A stretch of 64,000 bases of DNA from Marinomonas sargassi (GTDB taxonomy: Bacteria; Pseudomonadota; Gammaproteobacteria; Pseudomonadales; Marinomonadaceae). Positions 1 to 9,274 of the stretch are shown here, one piece after another. The position numbers and the translations under genes are program-made. A model generated the notes under the pieces. The model searched no databases. It was not told where the DNA came from and saw nothing but the letters and a program-made list of their open reading frames with translations. Location of the stretch: NCBI RefSeq assembly GCF_025716875.1, contig NZ_JAOVZB010000002.1:310001-374000 (forward strand). The letters are read 5' to 3'. How positions within the stretch are numbered: the stretch's first letter is position 1; every line of letters starts with the position of its first letter.

Positions 1-1265
1 TTTTCCAATTAGAAAAAGAAACTAATGCTTTTCTAAATGCCATAACCAAAGATGGCATCCAAAAAGCTTTGGGTAAAATAAGCACTCTTGAGAAGTTAAA
101 CCATTCACTTGATGAACATCTCATTGAAGTATTGAATGAGGTTCAACAGTTTTCCATAAACGCAGCAAATCAAGCTTATAGTGACGAGCAAGCCGCGATT
201 AAAGTCATTGCCATCGTCTTAGCTATCGCCGTTGTACTAGGCATCATCATCCCTTATTTCATTAGCACTTCTATTCTAAAATCTTTAAAAGAGCTACTCA
301 CAAGACTGGAAGATTTAGTAACCGGAGAAGGAGACCTAACCATACGCCTTAACTTTACTTCTAAGGATGAATTAGGTGTTGTTGCTTCTAAACTTGATCT
401 ATTTATGGAGAAATTGCATCGTATTATCTCCAGTGTTTCAAATTCATCCAATCAACTTAATGCAAGCTCAGAAGCCGCTGTAGAAGTCATTCAAAACACG
501 CTTAATAGCGTTAAAAACCAAAAAGCAGAAACAGCCGAAGTATATCAAGCTGTAGATGAAATGAGTAAAGCGACCAATGCTGTTGCACAGAGCACGATTG
601 AAGCATCGGATGTCGCCAACAGTGTCCGCACCATTGTCGCGGAAGGCAAGGAGGCAGCAGAACGAAACCAAAAAATCACTGCAAAACTCGCCCAAGATGT
701 GCAAGAGACTTCAGACAGTATTAGCAACCTTGCAGAAGAAACCAACAACATTGGTACCGTACTAGATACCATTCAAGGCATTGCTGAGCAAACTAACTTA
801 TTGGCTCTTAACGCGGCTATAGAAGCAGCTCGAGCGGGCGAAACAGGTCGAGGATTTGCTGTTGTGGCTGACGAAGTTCGCTCACTGGCTCAAAGAGTAC
901 AAACGTCGACAATTGACATTCAAAAGCTTGTTGAAAGCTTACAGAGTGGCGCAGAAGATGCGATGAAGCGCATGAACCAAGGCTTGAGCGTCACCCAACA
1001 ATGCTCTGAGATAGGGCAACAAACCGCTACTAGTTTTGAAAACACGGTGAATGCAGTAAATCATATCGCTGAATTAAATGAGCAGATAGCCACAGCTGCC
1101 GAACAACAAGCGGCGGTAGCGGATCAAGTTCAAAAGAATATTGATAATATAAATCAGATAGCACAAAACACAGGGGAAGATGCTTCTCGCGTTGCGCAAG
1201 CAAATGAAGAAATTGCCATGAGTGTCGTTAACCTAAATTCCGACCTTAACCAATTTAAGGTTTAA
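1..1265 (+). CDS. Methyl-accepting chemotaxis protein, C-terminal part (cut by left edge)
   Basis: The reading frame is open from base 3, so the first in-frame start in the window (TTG at 69) is unlikely to be real and the gene begins off-window. What remains is a short coiled stretch, one membrane segment (about bases 190-265, rich in Ile/Val/Ala), a HAMP linker, and a complete cytoplasmic signalling domain. The hairpin tip carries the hallmark stretch [19 protein letters not shown], the contact site for CheA and CheW. No C-terminal pentapeptide that would tether CheR is visible. The ligand-binding domain is mostly outside the window, so the stimulus cannot be named. The class assignment is very secure. 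Confidence 0.95.
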   Translation, partial: FQLEKETNAFLNAITKDGIQKALGKISTLEKLNHSLDEHLIEVLNEVQQFSINAANQAYSDEQAAIKVIAIVLAIAVVLGIIIPYFISTSILKSLKELLTRLEDLVTGEGDLTIRLNFTSKDELGVVASKLDLFMEKLHRIISSVSNSSNQLNASSEAAVEVIQNTLNSVKNQKAETAEVYQAVDEMSKATNAVAQSTIEASDVANSVRTIVAEGKEAAERNQKITAKLAQDVQETSDSISNLAEETNNIGTVLDTIQGIAEQTNLLALNAAIEAARAGETGRGFAVVADEVRSLAQRVQTSTIDIQKLVESLQSGAEDAMKRMNQGLSVTQQCSEIGQQTATSFENTVNAVNHIAELNEQIATAAEQQAAVADQVQKNIDNINQIAQNTGEDASRVAQANEEIAMSVVNLNSDLNQFKV

Positions 1266-1297
1266 GTTGAGACACACCCCTTAAAGAGTGGATAAAA

Positions 1298-1338
1298 TTT
1301 ACGTGAGCTATAAAGAAATATGTTATAGCTCACGTAAA
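1298..1338. terminator. Long perfect hairpin between convergent genes
   Basis: Two 16-base arms (1298-1313 and 1323-1338) are exact reverse complements around a 9-base loop. It lies between the ends of the receptor gene (+) and the Dabb gene (-). The minus-strand transcript would have a weak T-rich tail (TTTTA) after the stem, and the plus strand has none. It is probably a terminator or 3'-end stabiliser mainly for the minus-strand gene. Confidence 0.55.
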
Positions 1339-1408
1339 GCATGGCTGACTTAGCATCAATAAAGATCACATAAATAGGTTAACGGTCACAAATCTAAAGA
1401 CCAATATT

Positions 1409-1705
1409 TTAAGCTTCGTAATCGAAAACAATAATATCTTCGAGCAATGGAACAAATACCGCCTTTAGAGAATCATGCTCTTTGTGGGGAAGGTAATCCT
1501 GCCTTGCCTCTTCATTCAAAAATGTCATTACCACTGAATGCGTGTAGTCTTTATTTAATCCTTCAGGGCTATTATTAGTCCCCCACTCCACACTTACGAC
1601 ACCTTGAATTTTTTCAGTAATTGACTCAAATAATTCTTTTAACTCTTCTATATTTGCCTTCGTTGCTCTGGCGTTAAACTTAATTAGCAATATGTGTCTA
1701 ATCAC
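1409..1705 (-). CDS. Dabb family protein (stress-responsive A/B-barrel domain)
   Basis: A 98-residue protein that starts MIRHILLIKF, the usual opening of the Dabb family of small dimeric ferredoxin-like barrels. The rest fits the family: a helix with LKELFESI, a strand with VVSVEWGTNNSPEG, the segment THSVVMTFLNEEARQDYLPH, and a C-terminal strand IIVFDYEA. Length is typical. Members are mostly of unknown function; some are stress-induced or act as small cyclases or isomerases. Its transcript ends toward the hairpin at 1298-1338. There is no operon partner within 60 bases. The family call is good, but no function can be assigned. Confidence 0.8.
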   Translation of the reverse strand: MIRHILLIKFNARATKANIEELKELFESITEKIQGVVSVEWGTNNSPEGLNKDYTHSVVMTFLNEEARQDYLPHKEHDSLKAVFVPLLEDIIVFDYEA

Positions 1706-1770
1706 TTTATTTTCCTTTTAGAAATTTACAACAATATTATGAAGACTCATCGATGCAGTACAGACAAGGT

Positions 1771-2718
1771 CTACTTATTTATTGATACGGCTTCTTTCCA
1801 CACTTTATTTGCAGCCTGATGCAGCAGGCTGTGCCGCCATGCCACTTTTTCCTCTTGTCGATCATAACCTCCGCCAATTACACAAGCGGTTGGTAAGTTA
1901 TGCAAAATACATGTTTCTATTATGTATTTATCCCTCTGATAGACTCCTTTATCGGTGAGGTTTACATAGCCCAGACGGTCTTCTTTATGAACATCTACAC
2001 CCGCGTCATAAAAAATAAAATCAGGTTCATGCTCCATCAATAATTGCGGTAAGGTATTTTTTATAATCGTTAAGTAGGTTTGATCGTCGGCCCCTTTAGG
2101 AATATTAATATTAATGCCGCCAGATTGTTTTACTTGTGGGTAGTTTTCTTCACAGTGCCATGACACAGCAATAATATCTGTCCTGCCAGCAAAGAAAGCG
2201 GCAGTGCCATCTCCTTGATGAACATCACAGTCTAGTATGAGAATTTTTTTAGCCTTGCCTTGGTTAACCAAATTCAAAGACGCAACAGCGAGGTCATTAA
2301 AAATACAAAAGCCAGATCCTTTACTAGGGAAAGCATGATGTGTTCCACCAGCAAGATGGCATGCTAGTCCATGCTGTAATGCCAACTCGCTGGTTAGTAA
2401 GGTGCCGGACACAGCTCTCAATGTACGCTCAACCAACCATTCAGACCAAGGTAAACCAATGTCCTTTTGCTCGTCATCAGTCAGTTCACCACGAATAAAA
2501 CGTTGAACATAATCTGGTGTGTGAGCCGCCATTAGAGTAGAAAGTGATAATGGTGACGGTTGATATTCATTCTCTTGAGTAAGAATGTTTTGCTCCCTTA
2601 ACGTCTCTGCTAAAAGACGAAACTTAGACATAGGAAAACGGTGACCAGCAGGGAAAGGAATACTGTAATGGGGGTGAAACACCAAGGGCAATAATGCCGG
2701 ATTCATTTTCAAAGTCAT
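1771..2718 (-). CDS. Histone deacetylase family metal-dependent hydrolase
   Basis: A 315-residue protein with the full arginase/deacetylase-fold signature. These are the double histidine in GGTHHAFPSKGSGFC, the metal-binding ILDCDVHQGDGT, and the third metal ligand in YDAGVDVHKED. The late segment CVIGGGYDR carries the Gly-Gly-Gly-Tyr of the active-site tunnel. Bacterial members remove acetyl groups from lysine, polyamines or other small amines; the substrate here is unknown. Polyamine deacetylation is one option, given polyamine genes elsewhere in the window (inference). The start at 2718 gives MTLKMNPALL; the in-frame ATG at 2706 is an alternative. The gene stands alone, between the Dabb and GNAT genes on the same strand. 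Confidence 0.9.
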   Translation of the reverse strand: MTLKMNPALLPLVFHPHYSIPFPAGHRFPMSKFRLLAETLREQNILTQENEYQPSPLSLSTLMAAHTPDYVQRFIRGELTDDEQKDIGLPWSEWLVERTLRAVSGTLLTSELALQHGLACHLAGGTHHAFPSKGSGFCIFNDLAVASLNLVNQGKAKKILILDCDVHQGDGTAAFFAGRTDIIAVSWHCEENYPQVKQSGGININIPKGADDQTYLTIIKNTLPQLLMEHEPDFIFYDAGVDVHKEDRLGYVNLTDKGVYQRDKYIIETCILHNLPTACVIGGGYDRQEEKVAWRHSLLHQAANKVWKEAVSINK

Positions 2719-2787
2719 TAATGTTTATCGGAGCTAATTAGATGCCACCATTTTCATACACTACAGACAATTAGTCTAATGTGTTGA

Positions 2788-3258
2788 TTATCTCTTCAAT
2801 ACAGCCGACATCGCCAAGTAACAAATCCCTTCCTTACTGGCTACTTCACCCGTTCTTTGAAAGCCTAAGCGTTCGTAAACAGGCACAGCATAAAGTGAAG
2901 AACGCACAGTATAGGTATTAACATCTGAACCCGAAGTAATCGCATTCCATAGTTGCCTTGCAATGCCTTTACCCTGATGTTCCTCGCAGACAAACAAATG
3001 ATAAAGATGACTTTCACTTTTAATAGAGACATAGCCACATACTATGCCGTCCTCTACATAAACAAGTGTTTGATATTCAGAGCTAGTTAAACGATCAATA
3101 ACGGCATCAAGAGACAATGTTTTCAGAAACCACTTAGGTAAAGGCGCCTCTATATCCTCCAGATAAAAATGGGACAAAGACATTACCAATGACTGAATTG
3201 CTTTTGCATCACCACTCGCAGCAACTCTTATTTCTCCAACATCATCGAACTTAGTCAT
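2788..3258 (-). CDS. GNAT family N-acetyltransferase
   Basis: A 156-residue protein with the GNAT order of elements: an N-terminal IRVAASGDAKAIQSL strand-helix, central strands, and the acetyl-CoA loop in FVCEEHQGKGIARQLW, a clear Q/RxxGxG/A motif near residue 95. The tail YAVPVYERLGFQRTGE is the typical beta6-alpha4 region. It should transfer an acetyl group from acetyl-CoA to an amine, but the acceptor cannot be read from the sequence. It lies 69 bases upstream of the histone-deacetylase-like gene on the same strand. An acetyltransferase/deacetylase pairing is therefore possible but unproven. Confidence 0.88.
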   Translation of the reverse strand: MTKFDDVGEIRVAASGDAKAIQSLVMSLSHFYLEDIEAPLPKWFLKTLSLDAVIDRLTSSEYQTLVYVEDGIVCGYVSIKSESHLYHLFVCEEHQGKGIARQLWNAITSGSDVNTYTVRSSLYAVPVYERLGFQRTGEVASKEGICYLAMSAVLKR

Positions 3259-3400
3259 CTTCCTACCCTTTAAATATGGCTTTTCTCACCACTCAATATA
3301 GAATATCAATCCTAGCAACCAGATTCGTGCTCTTATAATCGCTCCTCACCAGTACAAATCTGTGCATTTCAATCCCTACCTGAGGCAATACAGTAACACT

Positions 3401-3931
3401 ATGGCAAATATTTTAATTGTTTTCTCAACTACCGATGGTCACACAATAAAAATTTGCCAGACTATTCTACAGCACTTAACCCAAGCCGAGAATAAGGTGA
3501 CTTTAGTTTCTATTGATGACGTAACGGCTAATCAGATTGAAGTACACGATAAGGTGGTGATTGGCGCCAGTATTCGCTATGGCAAACATCAAAAATCGGT
3601 TGCTGAGTTTGTTAAGGACAATAAAGCTCAACTGGAAAACAAAGCGACGGCCTTTTTCACGGTAAATCTAGTTGCCCGAAAACCTGAGAAATGCCACCCA
3701 GAGACAAACCCATATATTATTAAATTTTTAGCTGAGCTTAATTGGGCACCTAATTTACAAGGAGTCTTTGCAGGAAAGCTAAACTACGCAAAATACGGCT
3801 TTCTGGATAAAAACATGATTCGCTTTATTATGTGGATGACTAAAGGCCCAACAAACCCGAAAACAAATAAAGAGTTTACAGATTGGGACAGTGTTAAGAG
3901 CTTTGCTCAGTCGATTCAGCTTTTACCTTAA
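3401..3931 (+). CDS. hemG: Menaquinone-dependent protoporphyrinogen IX dehydrogenase
   Basis: Flavodoxin-fold enzyme that oxidises protoporphyrinogen IX to protoporphyrin IX, the penultimate step of heme synthesis, passing electrons to quinones at the inner membrane. The FMN phosphate loop is FSTTDGHT at the N-terminus. HemG-specific segments follow: IGASIRYGKHQ, FFTVNLVARKPEK, the membrane-facing insertion FLDKNMIRFIMWMTKGPT, and FTDWDSV near the end. I chose ATG at 3401 (MANILIVFS, 176 aa) because the family begins directly at the first flavodoxin strand. The ATG at 3362 would add 13 unrelated residues. Length matches the roughly 180-aa family. Monocistronic. Confidence 0.9.
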   Translation: MANILIVFSTTDGHTIKICQTILQHLTQAENKVTLVSIDDVTANQIEVHDKVVIGASIRYGKHQKSVAEFVKDNKAQLENKATAFFTVNLVARKPEKCHPETNPYIIKFLAELNWAPNLQGVFAGKLNYAKYGFLDKNMIRFIMWMTKGPTNPKTNKEFTDWDSVKSFAQSIQLLP

Positions 3932-3956
3932 AATACGGATCGTAAGAAAAGCTCAC

Positions 3957-4304
3957 TTACAACCTACTCAAGCGCTCATCCCATTTCCCATTATGGGAGC
4001 GCTGACAAGCTTCTTCTGTATCAAAAGATATGTGTTTTGAAAGTGATTTAACAATCAGATTAGCTTTAGAAAGTTCATCGCTGATCCAACGACAAAACAG
4101 TTCGTGTTGATTATTATCCATCGCATTCGACAACATAATATCTGTTTCAAACACACAAATAATTTTCAATGAGCTAGGGTATGAATTAAAGTTTACAAGA
4201 TGTGTTAACCAAAGAAATCCCGACACATTTTCTAGCGCTAAATCACAAACATTCGTTAAACTTTCTCGTAACGCTTTCTCTATCTTCTTATCTGTTTTCT
4301 TCAT
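3957..4304 (-). CDS. Conserved hypothetical protein, 115 aa
   Basis: A small soluble protein starting MKKTDKKIEKALRESL, with recognisable segments GFLWLTHLVNFNSYPSSLK and HELFCRWISDELSKANL. I recall similar proteins in Pseudomonas and Marinobacter genomes, sometimes labelled 'Fis family regulator' without a Fis helix-turn-helix. No such motif is visible here and I would not use that name. No signal peptide or membrane segment is present. It is convergent with hemG, and the receptor gene behind it is separated by a terminator at 4381-4415. Function unknown. Confidence 0.75.
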   Translation of the reverse strand: MKKTDKKIEKALRESLTNVCDLALENVSGFLWLTHLVNFNSYPSSLKIICVFETDIMLSNAMDNNQHELFCRWISDELSKANLIVKSLSKHISFDTEEACQRSHNGKWDERLSRL

Positions 4305-4380
4305 GAGTCAGTAAAATGTCTCTCTACCATTTTAAAATGATTTTCTAATGTACTTTAGAAACATTACACTCTAGCAAATA

Positions 4381-4415
4381 AAAAAGACCAAGAGGTAATC
4401 CTCCTGGTCTTTTTT
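4381..4415 (-). terminator. Intrinsic terminator of the 4452-6446 receptor gene
   Basis: Arms 4386-4395 and 4400-4409 pair over 10 bases, with one G-U in the minus-strand RNA, around a TAAT loop. On the minus strand the stem is followed by a run of T (complement of AAAAA at 4381-4385). It lies 36 bases past the receptor stop codon. Confidence 0.85.
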
Positions 4416-4451
4416 CGGCTTTACTAAGCCCATAAGGCTATCAATTACGAA

Positions 4452-6446
4452 TTATGACAAACGGTATGACTCAACTTCTTCTAACACCTCATCAAAACGC
4501 TGGCTCACGATGCTAGTGTCTTTATTGGTTTGCGTCACTGCGGCAAGAATATCTTCCGATTTCGAATTTACTTCCTGTACGCTCTTATTCACGTCTTCAG
4601 ATACTTGAGATTGCTCTTCTGAAGCCGTCGCTACTCGTTCAATCGTCGCGTTAATACGGTCAATGGACTCAAACAATGATTGAATCATGGCAACATTCCC
4701 GTCCACAATTTCCATGGTTTTCTCCGCCATTCCCGTACATTCTTCCATTGAACTAAGGGCGTTTTTACTTGAACCTGTTAGCGATTGAATCATTGAACGA
4801 ATTTCTTCTGTTGAATCTTGCGTTCTCTGGGCCAAGCTACGAACTTCATCTGCTACCACAGCAAAACCACGACCTTGTTCGCCAGCTCGCGCCGCTTCAA
4901 TCGCAGCATTTAAGGCCAATAGGTTCGTTTGCTCCGCAATTGATTCGATGGTTTGTAAAATCGTACCTATGCTTTCTGTTTGCTCAGTCACTTCTTGCAC
5001 AACACTATGACTGCCTTGTATTTCTTTCGATAGCGAGCCGATTGAGGACAAGATAGCCTTCATTTGATTACTACCTTGGGTGCTCTGTTGTTGCATAGTT
5101 TCTGTTTCTTTCGCCGCTATTTGCATATCTTCTGAAATAGCGTTGCTGGTCAAAGCCATTTCACGAATCGATGCGGCTATTTGATCAGTTCGTGAAAACT
5201 GCGCTTGAGTCTCTGTCAATACTCGCTTAGACGCGCCACCTAACTGGTCCATATTTATTTTAGAGGCGCTCGCTTTCTCATGTAAAAGAACGAAAGATTG
5301 ATTTAAGTGTGTCAGATGATAATTCAAAGACAAAATAATTTGGCCTAACTCATCACTCGATGAGCTTTCTAACTGCCCCGTGAGATCACGGTCTTTTGAT
5401 ATCGATTGTAGTTTTAGGTTTATGTCTTCAACTCTCGTAGAGATTGAGCTAATGACCATCTTCATAAACCAACTCATGATCATTACTAAAACAATAAAGA
5501 CTGCAATTAAGATGGTTCGCGAGGTACTCGCTGCACTGTCCGTCTCCTCACTAATCATTAAAATCTCATCTTTTAAGACATGAGCTAAGTTAGCAATTAA
5601 GCTAATTTTTGCAGTCGCTATAGCAAACCAGTCCCCAGTATTATTTACGGCCGATAGGTTTTCTTGCTCTAGGAATTCATTAACCAAGGTATCTACTCTT
5701 ACCCATTCTGGCTTTTTCAGCATTTCTTTGAAAAGCACTTGATCATGCGGCGTAGCCACATCAAGAAACTCATCATGGTAATCATGCTCACTAGTAACAT
5801 ATTCTTGAATTTGATATTTCTCTATCGGAGTATAGCCAATTCCCCGTGCCAAAATGCCATTCAGCTTGCCACGGTACTGACCTGACCGCTCTTTCATCCA
5901 CAATAAAGCCAGCCAAGACTCGATAACTTTCGCAGCATGGGGGTCACGAACATCGGCAAGTAAATGTTTAATTCCAACTAGGGCATGTTTATTCACAGTA
6001 GAGTAATAACTGAAGAAATTAGCTTGAGCATCAGCGTTATCAACTGATTGACGTATGACATTCTTGTTTGCCAAATCTTTTCGAATAGGCCTTAGAATAG
6101 TAGATAACTCTTGTGCATCAAGAACCTCAAAATCATCCACCGTAAAGTTGACAACAACAGAGTCTGCTTCATCCGCTATCTTACGTTGAGCTAAAACCTT
6201 CTGACGATTTTGATCGGAATTATTTCCCAAATAACCCGCTGTTAAACCACGTTCAACTGCAAAGTTATGCGCCACAGATTCTAGAGCAAGAGACAGTTTA
6301 ACTGCATCCTTCTCTAACTTTGCATCATGCACCTCCTCATTTAAAGCAGAAATAAGAAACAGCATGATAACGATAGAGAAGATAAGAGGAACCACACCAG
6401 CAATAGTAACGGCATGGGAAACTTTCAGGTTGGACAATATCGACAT
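4452..6446 (-). CDS. Methyl-accepting chemotaxis protein with NIT sensor domain (paralogue 1)
   Basis: A 664-residue receptor. A membrane segment at about residues 13-34 is followed by a periplasmic NIT (nitrate/nitrite-sensing) domain. This carries [19 protein letters not shown] near residue 60 and the repeat [19 protein letters not shown] near 180; ERG with a nearby Arg is the family hallmark. A second membrane segment lies at about 308-330, then a linker and the signalling domain with [22 protein letters not shown] domains are known or predicted to bind nitrate and nitrite, but specificity here is inferred. It is the downstream member of a tandem pair with 6985-8979: equal length and near-identical N-termini (MSxLSNLKVSxAV). 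No CheR-binding pentapeptide is visible. Confidence 0.93.
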   Translation of the reverse strand: MSILSNLKVSHAVTIAGVVPLIFSIVIMLFLISALNEEVHDAKLEKDAVKLSLALESVAHNFAVERGLTAGYLGNNSDQNRQKVLAQRKIADEADSVVVNFTVDDFEVLDAQELSTILRPIRKDLANKNVIRQSVDNADAQANFFSYYSTVNKHALVGIKHLLADVRDPHAAKVIESWLALLWMKERSGQYRGKLNGILARGIGYTPIEKYQIQEYVTSEHDYHDEFLDVATPHDQVLFKEMLKKPEWVRVDTLVNEFLEQENLSAVNNTGDWFAIATAKISLIANLAHVLKDEILMISEETDSAASTSRTILIAVFIVLVMIMSWFMKMVISSISTRVEDINLKLQSISKDRDLTGQLESSSSDELGQIILSLNYHLTHLNQSFVLLHEKASASKINMDQLGGASKRVLTETQAQFSRTDQIAASIREMALTSNAISEDMQIAAKETETMQQQSTQGSNQMKAILSSIGSLSKEIQGSHSVVQEVTEQTESIGTILQTIESIAEQTNLLALNAAIEAARAGEQGRGFAVVADEVRSLAQRTQDSTEEIRSMIQSLTGSSKNALSSMEECTGMAEKTMEIVDGNVAMIQSLFESIDRINATIERVATASEEQSQVSEDVNKSVQEVNSKSEDILAAVTQTNKDTSIVSQRFDEVLEEVESYRLS

Positions 6447-6984
6447 TTTAATTCCTTTTAAAAATGACCTATAAGGTAGTTAATTTAGCTGAAATATAAA
6501 AAGTAGATACAACGTCTCTTAAGCCGAACAGCCAGAGCATACTTTTTTAAAGAGTTTGATCAATTTAATTTATGATGAAACCAAAAGATTACATATTAGT
6601 TACAAAAATACACCTTAATCTTATAATTTCAAGAGTATGAGTGATTTTTTAATTCCCCCCCTTTAAAGTAATACATTATTGATAATAATGTATCTTTTTA
6701 CGAAGTTCTGTGGAAATTTCTAAGTTATTTTCTTTATATATAGAGGGTTTAAAAAAACCATGTACTTAAAGAGAGAAGAGAAGCGAAAAAAGAGAGAACG
6801 AAGCAACATTAGCTTTAAATGGTGAGAAAATAGCAACAGAATAAACGAAGTTAGGGAACGTAAAGATACAGGGTAAAGGAAGATGCGAGTAATAAAGGTT
6901 TATCTACGCGCTGAAGCCAGTGGACTTGTTCGTGTCTTCCTAAAGCTCCATATCACCTGATACAGAGCTTTTATAATTGCAAAA
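6447..6984. other. 538-bp intergenic region between tandem receptor genes
   Basis: No convincing gene. It should hold the promoter of the 4452-6446 receptor and the 3' end of the 6985-8979 receptor. Visible structure: a perfect palindrome ATACATTATT-GAT-AATAATGTAT at 6671-6693, followed on the plus strand by CTTTTTA; a short inverted repeat AAAGCTC/GAGCTTT at 6942-6971 that could end the upstream receptor transcript; and a strikingly purine-rich plus strand from about 6760 to 6890. The presence of a full promoter region suggests the two receptors are expressed separately. Confidence 0.5.
6671..6693. promoter_or_regulatory. AT-rich palindrome upstream of NIT receptor gene
   Basis: Ten-base arms (6671-6680, 6684-6693) are exact reverse complements around GAT. 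It lies about 225 bases before the receptor start at 6446 and could be an operator or an AT-rich hairpin. No regulator can be named. Confidence 0.3.
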
Positions 6985-8979
6985 TTAAGATAATCGATAC
7001 GAAGAAACCTCTCGAATCACCTCATCAAAACGATTACGGACCGCCTTAGTATCACTATTTGTCTCATTTACGGATTGAACGATAACTTGTGATTGATCAT
7101 TCATTTGCTGAACATTTTTATTAATATCTTCTGTCACATAGGACTGCTCTTCTGACGCTGTCGCAACTCGTTCAATGGTAGCGTTCAACCTGTCTATAGA
7201 TTCAAAAAGAGTCCGAATCATATCAGCATTATCCTCCACAACATCTCTCGTACCGTCCGCCATTGTGGAACATTTCTCCATCGAATTTAACGCGTTCAAT
7301 CCAGAAGAAATTAATGATTGAATCATATTACGTATCTCTTCTGTTGAGCCTTGAGTCCGTTGTGCAAGGCTTCTTACCTCATCCGCTACAACAGCAAATC
7401 CACGCCCCTGATCCCCAGCACGAGCAGCCTCAATGGCAGCATTAAGGGCTAATAGATTTGTTTGCTCTGCGATAGATTCAATCGTTTGCAAGATCGCACC
7501 AATCGCTTCCGTTTGCGTCGTCACCTCTTGAACCACATTACGGCTACCCGCTATTTCTTGCGACAACCCATCCATAGCGCTAGAAATAGACCTCATACTA
7601 TTACTACTTTGCGTACTTTGCTGTTGCATACTTTCTGTTTCTTTTGCGGCAAGCTGCATATCTTTTGATATTTCATGACTAGTTAGAGACATCTCATGGA
7701 TCGATGTTGCTATTTGATCCGTCCGCAAGAACTGCGCTTGTGTTTCGGATAAGACTTTCTGGGATGTTTCAGCTAAGTGGTCCATATCACGCTTTGAGTC
7801 ATTAGACTTCTCATTTAGCAGAACAAATGAGCCCTTTAAGTGAGAAAGGTGATCATTTAACGAATAAATAATCTGCCCTAACTCATCACCAGAGGCGTTA
7901 TCTAATACGCAAGTTAAATCTCTGTCCTTAGATACAGATTCTAAAGCTTTGTTAATCAGCTCCACACGAGTGGATATCGAATTAATGACTTTCCTAGCAA
8001 ATATTGCAATCAGCACAACCACTAGAATGAAGCCTAATATCATCACATTACGTAGATTTGCCGCCTGGTGATCTAAAGCTATCGAGACTTTCAAAACATC
8101 ATCTTTTACTATTAAAGACAAGTCGCGCACTAGGGTTATTCGCTTAGTTGCCATAGCAAACCAATTTTGAGAAGTCCCCATATTATCTAAGCTTTTTTGA
8201 CTAAAGAATTGGTTTAATGAATCATCAACCAAGGTCCAATCAGGCTTTCTTGTGATATTCCTATATAGAGAGAGGTGCTCATTCGTTGCCAGAGTAGCAA
8301 ACTCTTTCTGATAGTCTCGCTCCTCAGAAGCGTAATACTCTATTAGGTACTTATCTAATTCCGAATACTCTCCCCCCTTTGCCAATATCCCATTTAACTT
8401 ACCTCTATATTGGCCTGTTCTCTCCTTCATCCACAGTAGAGACAACCAAGACTCGATTTCCTTCGCTACTTTGGGATCTGATACGTCTGCCAGTGTGTGC
8501 TGAATCGCAATAAGAGCTTGTTTATTAACATCGGAATAATAATCAAAGGGGTCAACACTAGAACTGGATGAGTCAACGGCATTTCTCACCATAGCCTTAT
8601 TTGATAGCTTTTCTTTTAAAGGAGCCAATGACCATGTTAATTGATCCTTAGTGAGCACTAAAAAATCGTCTTCAGATAAATTAAAGAGTGTAGATTGAGC
8701 CCTATCTGACAAACGACGCTGGGCCAATAGCTTCTGGCGATTCGATTCATTATTGTTTCCCAAAAAGCCCGCCGTCAAACCACGCTCAACAGCGAAATTA
8801 TGGGCAATTGACTCCATGGCAAGAGAAAGCTTAATAGAATCTTCTTGTAATCTTGCCCCCTTAACCTCGTCATTGAGATAGGAAACTAAAAACGACATAA
8901 CAAAGATTGCAAATATTGTTGGCACTGCTCCAACAATCGCCACAGCACGGGAAACTTTCAGGTTAGACAAAAATGACAT
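6985..8979 (-). CDS. Methyl-accepting chemotaxis protein with NIT sensor domain (paralogue 2)
   Basis: A 664-residue receptor with the same architecture as its neighbour at 4452-6446: N-terminal membrane segment, periplasmic NIT domain ([38 protein letters not shown]), second membrane segment ([17 protein letters not shown]), and a signalling domain with [19 protein letters not shown]. The two proteins are alike along their whole length but differ most in the periplasmic part, for example [10 protein letters not shown] against [10 protein letters not shown]. That pattern fits duplication followed by ligand divergence. The start at 8979 ([10 protein letters not shown]) aligns with the paralogue. 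It is divergent from ldhA, sharing the repeat-rich region 8980-9274. Confidence 0.93.
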   Translation of the reverse strand: MSFLSNLKVSRAVAIVGAVPTIFAIFVMSFLVSYLNDEVKGARLQEDSIKLSLAMESIAHNFAVERGLTAGFLGNNNESNRQKLLAQRRLSDRAQSTLFNLSEDDFLVLTKDQLTWSLAPLKEKLSNKAMVRNAVDSSSSSVDPFDYYSDVNKQALIAIQHTLADVSDPKVAKEIESWLSLLWMKERTGQYRGKLNGILAKGGEYSELDKYLIEYYASEERDYQKEFATLATNEHLSLYRNITRKPDWTLVDDSLNQFFSQKSLDNMGTSQNWFAMATKRITLVRDLSLIVKDDVLKVSIALDHQAANLRNVMILGFILVVVLIAIFARKVINSISTRVELINKALESVSKDRDLTCVLDNASGDELGQIIYSLNDHLSHLKGSFVLLNEKSNDSKRDMDHLAETSQKVLSETQAQFLRTDQIATSIHEMSLTSHEISKDMQLAAKETESMQQQSTQSSNSMRSISSAMDGLSQEIAGSRNVVQEVTTQTEAIGAILQTIESIAEQTNLLALNAAIEAARAGDQGRGFAVVADEVRSLAQRTQGSTEEIRNMIQSLISSGLNALNSMEKCSTMADGTRDVVEDNADMIRTLFESIDRLNATIERVATASEEQSYVTEDINKNVQQMNDQSQVIVQSVNETNSDTKAVRNRFDEVIREVSSYRLS

Positions 8980-9120
8980 TCTCGATTTCCTTTACAAACA
9001 CGTTTATTTACTTGAATTTATTAGTTTTTTAGAAGATTTTAAGAATCAAATTCGTCCACAAATATTTAAAATTCACTAAAAAGTCTTTCAAAAATCACAA
9101 ACGAGATGCATTATCATTAA

Positions 9121-9171
9121 TATGTAACCTTATGTAAACCACTTACATAAAATAACATTACATAAAGTTAC
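9121..9171. promoter_or_regulatory. Array of direct and inverted repeats in the receptor/ldhA divergent region
   Basis: TATGTAA occurs twice (9121-9127, 9131-9137), followed by its reverse complement TTACATA twice (9143-9149, 9158-9164). The outer units extend to GTAACCTTATGTAA (9124-9137) and TTACATAAAGTTAC (9158-9171), which are reverse complements with one mismatch. The layout of two half-site pairs between divergent promoters is typical of an operator for a dimeric regulator, or a cooperative pair. The regulator is unknown. Confidence 0.5.
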
Positions 9172-9180
9172 GCTTGAATT

Positions 9181-9194
9181 TTGAGCTAAATCAA
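9181..9194. promoter_or_regulatory. Candidate FNR/ANR box upstream of ldhA
   Basis: TTGAGCTAAATCAA matches the FNR/ANR consensus TTGAT-N4-ATCAA at nine of ten defined bases. It sits 81 bases before the lactate dehydrogenase start, which suits an anaerobically induced fermentative enzyme. A possible -10 (TATAAC, 9235-9240) would put the box near -58 rather than the ideal -41.5, so activation geometry is uncertain. Confidence 0.4.
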
Positions 9195-9274
9195 ATAACC
9201 CGTGCTTATATCCCCTTTCCATCACTGGATGCGCTATAACTCTTCTTATCACCCAATATCCAGAGGCAAAATAT

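Noticed and set aside
545-772. Short ORFs inside the first receptor gene on either strand
   Set aside because: All lie within the conserved signalling domain and have no independent signals.
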